A stretch of 51,803 bases of DNA from Entrophospora sp. SA101 (GCA_958430865.1 CAUDNR010004410.1:563-52365); one strand, 5' to 3'; shown: positions 10,381 through 21,460, counted from the first letter of the stretch. Translations and numbers: made by a program. Notes: generated from the letters alone by a model not told the origin.

Positions 10381-10620
10381 ATGTCACAACCACCAGTTCG
10401 ATCAGATAGAGAATTATGTTGGAAATTAAGAGATGAATATTTTAAATGTCTTGGAGAAATTGATCCAACGACGGTAAATAATGATGAATCAATAAAAAGT
10501 TTAGTAAAAAAGAATGGATGCTGGAAGATAAAAGGAGCTTACGAAGATAAGTGTATTGCAAGTTGGGTAAGAGTAAATGATGGTGCGGAAAATTTTATGC
10601 TCAAGGAAAAAGGAATATAA
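10381..10620 (+). CDS. COA6: COA6-like cytochrome c oxidase assembly factor (copy in A1)
   Basis: A single exon of 79 aa, full length for the fungal COA6/COX6B-like family. The paired cysteines are Cys13-x9-Cys23 and Cys47-x10-Cys58, the COA6 pattern. They are followed by the SWV motif, and Trp14 sits directly after the first Cys (CWKLRDEYFKC). This coiled-coil-helix protein is imported into the mitochondrial intermembrane space, oxidised by the Mia40 system, and helps deliver copper to COX2. Flanking genes are HMCES (divergent) and the TPR-like gene (convergent, about 170 bp away). No frame damage is seen. Confidence 0.92.
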   Translation: MSQPPVRSDRELCWKLRDEYFKCLGEIDPTTVNNDESIKSLVKKNGCWKIKGAYEDKCIASWVRVNDGAENFMLKEKGI

Positions 10621-10788
10621 TATTATAAATATATATATTGATACATATTCATTATTATTAGGTTGATTATTTTAATAAAAAACATTCATTCGAACTTCGA
10701 AAACCAAAAATAGAACAAAGTAATGACAATAATAATAAATCATAACAGTAAACAATAAAATGTAAATTAACTTTTTAATTTTTGTTTT

Positions 10789-12000
10789 TTATAAATCTTT
10801 AAAGCTTTTAAAGTTATTATCAATTAAATCATTATCATTATTACAATCACTATTATTACTATTATTACATTCATCTAATATCCATTCAAATAATTCACTG
10901 CTAATAAAATCCGATCCAATATCCAGGTTATTTGATGAATGGTCTTCTTTTTCTTCTAGATTCTTTAAATTATTTATCCAATCAGTTAATTCTACTATAT
11001 TCACTGCGTTCACTGCATTTAGTAAAATTCTTTTATCTAAATTATTTATTAAATCTTCAATTTCTTTCTTTTCAGCCAAATATCTGATTTCTAAATAATC
11101 TATATGATGTTGCCAATTAGATTTTACCATTATATTATAAGAATGTTTCAAGCATATCAATGCAAACTGTTGATATATTATACTATTACTATTACTATTA
11201 TTACTATCGGTAACAGTTTTATTTTCAGAATGATTGATGAATGTTTTACCAATTTCTTTCCACACAATATAATCATTTTTACGAATTTTCTGATATTTAA
11301 CAAACCATTTGATCGAATCTAGAATTATGATGATAATAATATCGAATCAGTAATTTGATAGATTATTAATTAATTAATTAATTGGTTACTACCTACCTAT
11401 TAATTAATTAATTACCTGCAAATCTTCCACCTTTAGAATAAATCATACCTTTAAGGTTTATATGTCCAGGTTCATTTGAAACCTTTCAATTAAAAAAACC
11501 CATAATAAAGTCAAATTAATATATATATATCATCATCATCATCATCCATCATCTATTAACCAACTAATACTGACCAGTTTATCAGCACATTTTACAGCCA
11601 ATTCAATATCTCCCAATTTTAAAGCACATTGAGAAGCTATTTCTAACATTTCACGCGTACTAGTTAATCTATTGGGATTATTATAAACATTGCTATTACT
11701 ACTACCATCATTAGCTAAATTGTGATTGTTTGATTTTTCTACAAAATCAATATATTCTAACGATAATCTTAATGCTTCCTGATAACTTTTTTTAAAATAA
11801 TAATTTTCAATTGAATTTTTTAATTGTGTAGGTCCAAATTTTTCTTGCAGTAAAAGGTTTATCGCCACTTTAGGAGGTTTATGATACCAACCATCATAAA
11901 CGTATAATGGAACATATTTCTTACTGTTATCATTTGATAAATTTTCTGGATTAGAGAAATTATAATTAGAATTAGAGTTAGAGTTGGAGTTAGAATTATT
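10789..12000 (-). pseudogene. 5'-truncated TPR-like gene in A1
   Basis: Identical to the complete gene at 22753-21461, but cut at the A1/B1 joint. It keeps exons 12000-11575 (partial), 11482-11416 and 11318-10789 and has lost the ATG and about 27 N-terminal codons, together with the promoter. The lost part contains MSIEENFDEL and the acidic run EEEEKEFFD. The break falls in the Asn/Ser-coding repeat. Upstream on the same strand now lies the 3' end of a SNARE gene, whose TAA is inside the joint. Read-through transcription is possible, but translation would stop first and the frame also differs, so I call it non-functional. Confidence 0.88.
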
Positions 12001-12491
12001 TTTTATTGAGAACAATTGGTACTACAAAAAAATTTTGATTAATTAATTGGTATGCTTCTTATTATAATATATATTTCCAATATTATATAAAAATTGATAT
12101 TACTTACAAATAATAATCAATAATAAAATGATTATGGTAACAGCGATAATAATTCTCATTTTCATATCTTTCCACCACATTTGTTTTCGTACTTTATTTG
12201 CCCCACGACGAAATCCTTGTGCTGATACTGACAAATTTTCTATTTAAAAAAGATAGTGAGGAGATATTACTAATTATTTAAATTATTTAAAGTTTTTCTT
12301 TATTCTCCAACATAATTTCTTTACCGGTTTTATCTTGTAAAGTGTCTAATCTCTCTCCTCTTACGGCAACGGATTTAAGGTTATCACGCATAACTTCTAC
12401 TGTCTCGTCGATTTTTTTTTGAATTTCTGCAGTTTTTGAAGGTGGTCCACCAGCAGCGCCCTCCTTAGGTACATATGGATCATATGAAGAC
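11996..12491 (-). CDS. R-SNARE, synaptobrevin/VAMP family (copy in B1)
   Basis: Exons recognised are 12491-12325, 12239-12108 and 12021-11996, the mirror of the gene at 29418-29913. The coding sequence through the stop is unchanged, because TAA (11998-11996) lies inside the 7-bp sequence shared at the joint. Everything beyond the stop differs: the native 3' UTR is replaced by the truncated TPR-like gene on the same strand. A 5' exon carrying the ATG was not located in either copy. Confidence 0.85.
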
Positions 12492-12961
12492 CTGTTGAAA
12501 AAAAAAAAGATTATTAATGTCATTGGACAGTGACGATTTTAAGTAACATTCGTTCATTCAGTCAGTTAAACAAAAAATAATTATTTTCCATTGCAAACTA
12601 ACTAATTAATCTAACTGATTTATTGATTCAATCTGCCCAAATAAAAATTTCAATATGCTTGGTTTCTTTTATTTCAATATAATAAAAATAATACATACAT
12701 TATAAAGTATTTTTATTATTTCAATGATTTCTTGAAGAATGCTAGGTGCAAGTATTTTATTATTAATGGCAAAGAACCTTTTTGAAATTATTTTTTGAAT
12801 AAAGTTTACGTGCACAAACTATTTATTATTATCAATCCAAGTACAAAATAACATCTTTTTATAAATAAAATTTCTGCTTATAGTTATGTTGTCGCACATC
12901 TTAAAATTTCTAGGGGGTAGCAGGACCCCGGAAACTATAGATAGGTTACTGGGGTGTATAG

Positions 12962-13416
12962 TGCAGGACACCTAGTCCCTACAACTTTTATTAGTCTTGC
13001 AAATCCTTTAACTCCTCCGAAAATGGAAATGTGTGACCTAAAAAACAAGATGTCATTTTGAAGCTAAGACCTTTTTCTACAAAATGACATTTTCATTTTG
13101 TTGAGATGCCATGTTGTTGTGGAGGAATTAAGCCATAAAGTTGCACAAGTTTAACAAATTTACTATGTTAATCCCACAAAGTGACGTGTTACACACAAAT
13201 TTTTTTAATATTAAAAAATGAACGAATTGGAAGAATTGAAAATTTTGAAATCTATGTTGCAGATCCTTTATCACGTGATATCAATAAAGAGAATGCAACG
13301 TGACAAATCTATTTTAAAACACGTGGCTGTAAAAATTTTATTGCATTTTTGATTGTGAATTTTTTCTCAAATCTGTCGCTGTGGCGCAGAAAGTTGTAGG
13401 GACTAGGTGTCCTGCA
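12962..13416. mobile_element. 455-bp MITE with perfect 27-bp terminal inverted repeats (copy in B1)
   Basis: The left end is TGCAGGACACCTAGTCCCTA continuing CAACTTT (12962-12988). Its exact reverse complement is at 13390-13416. TA dinucleotides lie within a few bases of both ends, suggesting a TA-targeting Tc1/mariner-type family. There is no transposase inside. Identical termini suggest fairly recent activity. Confidence 0.8.
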
Positions 13417-13636
13417 TCATACAATGGACTAATGTAGATCAAACTAATTAACATCATATTAATATGGGGCAAAACCAGACAAAGTGAACATTGATATTAT
13501 TAAAAATTTCAGGGTCCAAAATTTAGTGATTATTATCACAATTGCATTGTAATTATAATTTAACAGTCCAATTTGTTACCTTAAGTGATATATAGATCTT
13601 TCAGGTTGAAACCAACTCAAATTTCAAGGTAAATGA

Positions 13637-14420
13637 GTAATCGAAATTTATGACATAACCAAAGATCCAGAAAAAAACGATTACATGATTGTCATGCAAT
13701 ATGCGAATGAGAAAAGTCTTTAAAAATGTTAAATAAATATTTTAATGTATCGGATTGGGCAGATAAATTAAATATTTTGCGTTGTATTGCTTATGGGCTC
13801 GCTTTGATTCACAAAGAAGGACTAATCCATAAAGATTTACATTCCGGGAACATTGTCTGCACATCACTGTCTAGTTATTACATTACAAGTTTCAGATTAT
13901 GCAGACCGATAGGGGTTCAAGGTTCGAAAATTTTTGGTGTGCCTCCATACGTGGCACCCGAAGTTCTAAAAGACAAGGATTACACTCAAGCATCAGATAT
14001 ATATTCTTTTGGAATCATCATGATGTAGGTTTTCACATGTTACGATGTTCCACATGATTTTAACTTGGCAACGCTCATTTGTCAAGGACTTCGTCCCAAA
14101 ATCAGATGTGAAATTCCTCAGCTACTTATAGACATGGTAGACAGGTGCTTAAAACGCTAAACCCCAAAAACGACCAAGTGCTAAAAAATTATATAGGATT
14201 TTGCAAAAGTATACGCTCGATTATAAAAATTCGAGATCAGGATTTTACAAACAGGTTAAAGCTATCGAGGAATCAAAGAAAAAGTTTCCAACTTATGAAC
14301 CAAACAAAATGACGGCAATACATTCTATGGCAATCTATACAAGTCATCTTTTAGATTTTGAAAATCTTCCTGAACCCGTTAATGCCACACCGGAAGGCAA
14401 TAAAAATTATTTAAATATTG
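13637..14420 (+). pseudogene. TKL-type kinase pseudogene (copy in B1)
   Basis: The recognisable path runs VIEIYDITKDPEKNDY, a premature stop near 13719, LIHKDLHSGN (catalytic loop), VPPYVAPEVL, DIYSFGIIMM, a TAG at 14026, GLRPKIRCEIPQLLIDMVDRCL, a TAA near 14158, then a typical family tail (NLPEPVNATPEGNKNY). The DFG/DLG position has become TSF, and the N-lobe with its glycine loop and lysine is absent. A second tail scrap, ELSELPSPVNAEQ, is near 14924-14962. It is clearly dead, and a relic of the family represented at 413-1881. Confidence 0.85.
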
Positions 14421-15275
14421 TGTGTGTATATAAATATATATATATTTTAGAAATATTTAAAATGATCGATTTTATTGTTTTATAGATTCAAAATTACTAG
14501 GGATTTATCAAAAAAAAATTCAATATCAAGTACTAACATAGAAATTTATCTTCTTGAAATAAGAACAAAGATCTTAGATAAAGTAGGAAGTGTCGTTTAT
14601 CAAGTTGCAATTATTTGAAATTATTAATAATAAAATATTTTTTCGAAAAAAAAAAAAAATCTCCACAAACTCCTAAATATCATAATTATAATATAATTTG
14701 TATATATTTAGCATTGTACATATTTTTTACACATTGTATTTAACTAATAATGTATATTATACTCTATAATTTAAATAAAACTAGCTACATACAAGAAGGT
14801 TGTTTAATTCGATGAGTAATCAAGCTATAATATATATATATATATATTCAAAAAGTTAGCAAAATTATCGTAATAAATTAAATAGAAAAAGATTCTATTA
14901 CAAATTCATTATATCATATACAAGAACTTTCGGAATTGCCTTCTCCAGTAAACGCTGAACAAAAATTTTGAATTGCACGATAATTTAAATCTTTTCTAGA
15001 AGAGTTGAGATCATCCCCATTAAATGCCATCCCCATATGTTTTACTTTCCAGGTAGGCATGTGGTTAAAGATAAAATGTAGTTAAAATAAAGTGTGGGGA
15101 TTGGGAAATATATGTTATGTATTATTTATTAGTATAAAATAAATAAATAAACTAGAAATAATATGTAAATGAGCGCTCGTCCGTCATATATATATTTTTT
15201 TTCTACGTGCATTCGATACTTCCTTATTAATATTAAGCTTTAAAAGTTGCACAATTTTTTACTTGATGTGTTTTA

Positions 15276-15303
15276 TTTGTGACACACTATTATTGGTCAC
15301 AAA
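15276..15303. repeat. Small inverted repeat TTTGTGAC/GTCACAAA
   Basis: Eight-base arms at 15276-15283 and 15296-15303, with weaker pairing outside. It lies about 50 bp upstream of the decayed gene that starts at 15353, so it could be a binding site or an element end. Mirrored at 26606-26633. Confidence 0.4.
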
Positions 15304-15352
15304 ATAACAATAACACGCGTAAACTTCCTTCTCAAAACATTTAACAAGCGCG

Positions 15353-17824
15353 ATGTCCAATCTAACTGTTAACTCGAACTCTGACTTTATAAGTTCTATT
15401 GGTAAGGTTGTCTTTCATTTTATTGGTGCCTAAAAAAAGACATTTATATATTTTTTGAAAAAAATTTTTTTTTGTAGAAATTGCCACTTCGGAATATTTT
15501 AAAAATATAGCACCTTCTTCATGGTCATATGAAAGCTTTCTTGCAACCATGAAACCTTACATTCTGTTGGAAGATGAAAGAGAACTTTCGGCCATCTGGC
15601 GAAAAAGATTTCTTAATGCTCTAAGTGTGATTATCACCAATTATAAAGAAAATGTTGAACCTAGTAAACAAGTTCAGCAGATTGCATCATTGTTAACAAA
15701 TCAGGTAATATATACTTTTGATATTAGTATAGTCATTTTTTAAAGTACGAGTACGCGCAACTCAGAGGGGTTCAGTTCCTCTATTATTGCAAGGGAATCT
15801 CTTTAAGTCTTTAAAGATGCTGAGTATGGGGTTCAGTTCCTCGCGCCTTGCACAACCCAGGGAGGTTCCGTCCCTTTGTTCTTGCAAACAATCTTAGGGG
15901 GTTCAGCTCCTCCGAAGATTCCTGGGGATGGGGTTCAGTTCCTCGTGCATTCAAAAAAATTAAAAAAAAAAAAAAGTACCTTTAAAAATTTTGAAAAGAA
16001 CTAATGGCTTCATTTGTCCCAGAAACAAACAGCTAGTGTTGTGAAATTCTGGAGGAATATCGTTCAAGAGAAAACAAGGCAAAAGTAGAAGAAAAACTTC
16101 GATATACACAGGTTTGTTTGTTTTTTTGTAAAAAAAGAATATTATTTTTTTTTGTAAATGACACATTGTTTATACATTCTTTGAATTGTTGAAGTTTATC
16201 TTCAAAGAAAACTCTAAGATAGACGCTTTAAAAATATTAAAAAGTGCAAGGACACAACAAACAGCCCAATTGAGTGGTGAAATTAATCTTAATAAACAGA
16301 CAATTAGTAACGATGATATTGGTATATATGGTTCAGATAGCATTATTGGTTGTATATGTGTTTAGCAGGAAATGCAGATAACTGTTACCCCAATAATAAT
16401 GTTTAAATTAATAAAGGATTAACAAGATTAAAAATTTTACTCCTAATAGATTGATATTAACACTTCCTGTTTTGAAAATCAGTAATTCCGGAAAAAAGAA
16501 CAAATCAGGTATTTACAAACATCTTGCTGTATATGATTTAATCAAGATACTTATGATATTTTTTCCTCTTCTCACTTCAGGAGTATGCGAAAAACATATT
16601 TGATGATGATGATGATAATAAAATAAAGTGTTATGAAACAGTGAACAAAATTAAACTTGAACATGTAAAATATGATCCTAAAAGTGATATAGTTGATTTA
16701 CGACCTAAATCGAAATTTTTTAAACAATTATCATTTGAAGATGTTCAAAATTATCATAAATAAATTGATGAAATCACTGAAAAATTGATTCCTGATCATA
16801 TTCACAATTTTCTTATTGATTTTTTCTCTCAAAAACTTTCGGAAGCGGAGTGGCAAAACAAAATTGATGATCTTTGTCCACCAAATCATGACGATAGTTT
16901 ACTTGTTGCAACAACAAGAATAATACGAAGAACATTGCCACAGTTGTACGTATAAAGAGATCTTTATTTTTTTTTTTTAATCCAAAATACATTATTATGC
17001 TCAAATATCTCTAATTTTGTAGCATTAAAGCATTCGCACTTGAGCATTTAATCCATTGTTAAACATTAAATCAATTGAAAAACCACATTTGAATGCTTTT
17101 GTACACCCATGTCTAGATGCTGCACTCTGGTACATTGCTCGGATAAATTATGAATATGGAGAAATTCCTTCACAAAATCATGTAACTCGTAATTTGGCAG
17201 ATGGTGTAGGTTACATGACGAGCGCAGATAAATTTCAATTAGTTTATGTAGAAGGTGCAAGTCCCGTGGCAAAAGAGGACAAAGAAATAGCAGATGCAGA
17301 AAAAATCGCGAAAAATTTAAGGAATATGTTCAATAACATAATAAAGAATTCTTTTAATAACAGGAAGTGTATCCCAGAAAGTTTGAGAGTCTTTGGTGGT
17401 CAAAGCTTCAGATTACAGATATATCTCTTCTATTTAGATTTCCATGGTATGCCACATTGTATTAAAAAGTATCAACTTTATATATTATTTCCTATTGTTA
17501 ACGTTGTTATAATTATAGACAAATATCACCTACATGAAGTAGAAAATGCAAACCTTCCAAGGGACTTTTCGGAGATTGAGGATTTTGTTCCTTTTTATGA
17601 GTGCATACTAAAATGGGCGGTATGTATGAACATTAAATTCAATATAGCTTTTCTCTGAACTACTATAATAACATCAAAACTCTTCTGAATATATACAAAT
17701 TTAGTTACTTGTGAAAGAAATGACAGAGAAATTCGAAATTTCAAGAAAAAATAAAAGACCATCACGTAATTCGTATTCAAGAAATGTTCGTTTATTTGAA
17801 AAATTACAAAAAAATTCTTTTTAA
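15353..17824 (+). pseudogene. Decayed multi-exon gene of a repeated fungal family (copy in B1)
   Basis: Exons can be followed from MSNLTVNSNS (15353-15401) to 15478-15704 (NIAPSSWSYESF, RKRFLNALSV), about 16047-16115 (CEILEEYRSRENKAK), about 16195-16320, about 16580-16950, 17050-17620 (AFVHPCLDAALWYIA, NHVTRNLADGVG, RVFGGQSFRL, NANLPRDFSE) and 17704-17824 (LLVKEMTEKFE...NSF). It is broken by an in-frame TAA at 16761-16763 (NYHK*IDEI) and a frameshift near 17060 (LIHC/LLNIKS). From memory, closely similar proteins are very numerous in Rhizophagus and have no assigned domain; that recollection needs a search. I propose no function. Confidence 0.65.
15767..15944 (+). repeat. GC-rich array of GGGGTTCAGTTCCTC motifs
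   Basis: Five related motifs lie inside an intron of the decayed gene: GGGGTTCAGTTCCTC at 15767 and 15828, GGAGGTTCCGTCCC at 15861, GGGGGTTCAGCTCCTCC at 15897, and GGGGTTCAGTTCCTC at 15930. Spacing is about 61, 33, 36 and 33 bp. Several form short hairpins (AGAGG/CCTCT, GGGA/TCCC). The patch is far richer in GC than its surroundings. The same array, inverted, is at 25965-26142. Confidence 0.75.
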
Positions 17825-18721
17825 TTACAGAATAAAATGATTAAATGTTATGTGTCTTAGAGTATTATTCACAACGAAAAGGACAAAAAAGAATTTACAC
17901 CTTATTAATGAAATGATAAATAAAAAATTTGTTGGTAAAATAAACTTTTCCCAAGTATTTATGGCATGCTGTTAAATTTTAAATCAAAAGATGACAGATA
18001 AATCATTATGGGTCATACATGATAACTAACTCATCTTTTTCTATATCCTATGTAAGAATTTATTTTTGTACTAAGTAAACCACATCTAATTCTTTCACAA
18101 ATTAGTCATGATGTTATTAATATTTTGCAAAAAAAATTTTTTTGACCAAAAGTCTCGAAACCCGGTTTTCCATATGTTCTAATTTACAAGTTTACTTAGA
18201 ATAAATAATGATGCCAATTTAGGCTACAATTTTTGACGAAGTTAATCAAATTTACAAAAATGCACATTATCATTATCTATTTATCTTTGTCTACCCAGTA
18301 AAAACATTCCAATTAATCAACGGGTTTTTTTTATCGAGATTATCTTTGGGAAGGAAAAAAATGAAATCAATCAACCTACTTTTACAAATTTTTTCCATCC
18401 TTCTCGTTCCCGCTCCCAATTCACTTACCCATCCTATAATAACAATAAAAGAAACTTAATGATTGATCTAAAGTTTATAAAATTCTATCATCAATATCGA
18501 CATTATTTTTCTTTCTTTGCGTGAAAAAAAAAAAAAAAAAAAAAGTAAATCAAAATTATATGTAAAGAAAAGAGTAAATCTAAATAAAAAACACGAGTTA
18601 AAATGATTTTTTGATATTATAAATAGAATCTGAATTTTCTTCGTCGAAAATTTGTTTCTATATCCAAACAAATAATAATAATAAAATAATCAAAACTTAT
18701 TATTATTGAAAAAAAAAAATA

Positions 18722-19213
18722 ATGTCACGTTTAATAATGTTCTTTATTTTGGTCCTATTGTCAATTAATTTAGTCCTTTCAATTCCTATCGATGATACCG
18801 ACGATACTACCATTCACGATGAAACACAATGTCAAGCTTACAACGAGAAAGTCTCATCTTTGGATTCTATTGAATCTGCCTCATTGGAACCAACGGAACT
18901 TAACGCCGAATTAAATCGTATCGTTCAAACATCCGATGATTATTTTGGACTTCATGATGGCAAGAAAACTTTTGAAGGACCTCGTAAATATAAAGTTTTG
19001 GTTATTCCAAAAAAGAAAGGTGTTTACAAAGCTTACAAGTTGATCGTGATTCCAAAAGAAAAATGTCGACACGCTAAAATTTATAAATTGATTGTTATAC
19101 CAAGAATTGTTGGTAAATGTGGTGCTAAAGTTTATAAATTTATTATTATTCCTAAACATGCTCCTGAAAAATGGAGAGAATACAAAGTTTTCATTGGTAG
19201 ATGGCATTGTTAA
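18722..19213 (+). CDS. Small secreted protein with YKxxVIP repeats (copy in A2)
   Basis: The same 163-aa product as at 8050-8541. About 490 bp of identical upstream sequence is retained (18228-18721), so the proximal promoter is probably intact, although DNA further upstream is now B1 instead of the original flank. Confidence 0.85.
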   Translation: MSRLIMFFILVLLSINLVLSIPIDDTDDTTIHDETQCQAYNEKVSSLDSIESASLEPTELNAELNRIVQTSDDYFGLHDGKKTFEGPRKYKVLVIPKKKGVYKAYKLIVIPKEKCRHAKIYKLIVIPRIVGKCGAKVYKFIIIPKHAPEKWREYKVFIGRWHC

Positions 19214-19417
19214 ATCAATTGATTTTAGTTTTTTAAAAATTAATAAAAATGTAATTTTTTCTTTCAAATTTAAAAAATAAAAAAATAACTTTTGCCCAAG
19301 TAATAATCAACTTTATAATTAATTTAATTGATAATAATATATGATATATAATGTTACATTCTCTATTACTATGATAAATAATTATAAAAATATGCATTTG
19401 TGAAATTGATACTATAA

Positions 19418-20943
19418 CTATGATTCTGATTTTTGAAAAAATCGTGTGATTTTATTACTAGAATTTTCAGCCTGATGATTTTGTTTTCTTTTTCTCGGCA
19501 AAGATATCGATGATGATGACAACGATGATGAAGGTGGTAATGACGTTTTAAATTTTTTTGGAGTTATTGATAATGTTTCATTTGATTTATCTTTTCCATC
19601 TTCACTATTATCGAGATCTCGTCTATTTGAAGTTTCTGATTTCAATTTTGAAGATGAAGATGAAGATAATTCTTTACCAGCTATACTCCCAACTATTAAC
19701 TCAACTTCTGTTTCACCACTGCCATCTTCTGTTTTGCTACTACATCCAACTTCTTTTTTAGTGAAATAATTTGCAATATTTGTTTTTGATTGTGGTGAAT
19801 TGATTGGTACGATTAGTTCAGGCGAGTTATTTACTACTTTGCCAACATCTTGTGATACAGGATAACTTTTTACAAAAAATAAATATTATCCAAATAGATT
19901 AAATTAAATATAAAATTTACAAAAATAAATATTAGGCAAAGGCGTCTGTCTTCCAATAACACACAATCCACCAATGATCAAACACTTACATTTCTAATCC
20001 ATCTTCATAAGGTTTAAGAATAATTGCTAAATCCGGTGACCATTTTTTATCTGCATCCAACCAATCAACTAATGACTTTTCATTATTTAAAATTACTGGC
20101 ATACGATCATGAAGAAATGATAATTGCTTTGATGATTTTGTTGTAATTATTGTAAAAGTGTATAACTCTTCTTTTCCTGTTTCTCCTTTTTCTTCCGATG
20201 ACTCGAATGTTACGCAATCATAAAGTCCGGCAAATAACATTAATTCACCATCTATTCTTTTGGTATAATATGGCAATCTTTTATTTCCTTTTTTAAGCCA
20301 TTCATAGAATCTAAAAATTGAGCAATTTTATTTTATTTTTTTCTCAAGAAAATCCTTATCATTGAAATTATTATTTACCCTTCAGCTATTATTACACAAC
20401 GTTTAGAATTCTTCATCGATGTAAACATTGATTTACCACCATCAAGTAATGAGTCATCACGACAATTAATGATATTTGGATAATCCGGGGATGTCTTTGT
20501 CCAAAATGGAACCAATCCCCATTTCTAAATTCAATAATTGATTAATTAATGTTTGTTTTTTTGTTGTTTGCATATTTTTCAATTATCTTTACCATATTTT
20601 GCATAATTATTTCATTATTATTAACAGCTCTTATAAGCGGTTGATATTGTCCTGGTGCCACGTTGTAACTTTAGATGAGAGAAGAGGGGAGAGAAAGAGT
20701 AAGAGAAAGGAATAAGTTTTCAAGAAATCAGAGTATTATAAAAATCAAAAATCTGAATATTTACGATGGACAATAAGTTTCTTTATCAACCCAATTTGTA
20801 ATATTTGAATTAAATTTCTTCTCAAGAAAACCTTGTAATGAACTTGACTCCTAGATCATCATCATAATTATTGTTATTATTGTTATTATTAAAAATATAA
20901 TTTATATAATTTTTACCTTGGCAAGCACGTATCTTCCACACAT
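19418..20943 (-). CDS. HMCES: SRAP/HMCES-like abasic-site processing protein (copy in A2)
   Basis: Exons 20943-20917, 20850-20765, 20668-20593, 20524-20379, 20310-19990 and 19865-19418 encode the same 367-aa protein as 10271-8746, with Cys2, Glu115 and His179 intact. The shared promoter with COA6 is also duplicated, so both copies could be expressed. Confidence 0.92.
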
Positions 20944-21052
20944 TTTGTTGAATTTGAATTTATTATGTATTACGATTAACAGTCATTTATTATGGAATCA
21001 CTAATGACGATCCTGGGTATCTGATAAAATTTTTTTTTAAAAAAAAATAAAA

Positions 21053-21292
21053 ATGTCACAACCACCAGTTCGATCAGATAGAGAATTATGTTGGAAATTA
21101 AGAGATGAATATTTTAAATGTCTTGGAGAAATTGATCCAACGACGGTAAATAATGATGAATCAATAAAAAGTTTAGTAAAAAAGAATGGATGCTGGAAGA
21201 TAAAAGGAGCTTACGAAGATAAGTGTATTGCAAGTTGGGTAAGAGTAAATGATGGTGCGGAAAATTTTATGCTCAAGGAAAAAGGAATATAA
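21053..21292 (+). CDS. COA6: COA6-like cytochrome c oxidase assembly factor (copy in A2)
   Basis: Same 79-aa product as 10381-10620, with C-x9-C and C-x10-C pairs intact and the same 109-bp divergent arrangement with HMCES. Confidence 0.92.
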   Translation: MSQPPVRSDRELCWKLRDEYFKCLGEIDPTTVNNDESIKSLVKKNGCWKIKGAYEDKCIASWVRVNDGAENFMLKEKGI

Positions 21293-21460
21293 TATTATAA
21301 ATATATATATTGATACATATTCATTATTATTAGGTTGATTATTTTAATAAAAAACATTCATTCGAACTTCGAAAACCAAAAATAGAACAAAGTAATGACA
21401 ATAATAATAAATCATAACAGTAAACAATAAAATGTAAATTAACTTTTTAATTTTTGTTTT

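Larger units (their letters stand above)
7556..12000 (+). repeat. Block A, copy 1 (direct segmental duplication)
   Basis: Every position x from 7556 to 12000 matches x+10672 in all stretches I compared, including a 21-A run near 7852-7872. Left of 7556 the two copies differ. At the right end the shared sequence stops after AATTATT. The left flank here is probably ancestral, while the right end is the rearranged joint. Carries the secreted-protein gene, HMCES, COA6 and a truncated TPR-like gene. Confidence 0.97.
11994..18237 (-). repeat. Block B, copy 1 (inverted relative to B2)
   Basis: Base x pairs with the complement of base 41909-x across 11994-18237 and 23672-29915, a 6244-bp inverted repeat with no net indel in the parts compared. 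Its left end overlaps block A by AATTATT and its right end overlaps A2 by AATTTTTGAC. Carries the SNARE gene, a MITE, a kinase pseudogene and a decayed repeated-family gene. Confidence 0.97.

Noticed and set aside
15767..15944. tRNA or Pol III gene cluster suggested by GGTTCAGTTCC
   Set aside because: No acceptor stem, D-arm or A box at proper distance, and the loop size is wrong in most copies.
11994..18237. Block B as a giant transposon with inverted ends
   Set aside because: No terminal motif or target duplication at the borders. The content is ordinary genes and relics, and the joints show microhomology with block A.
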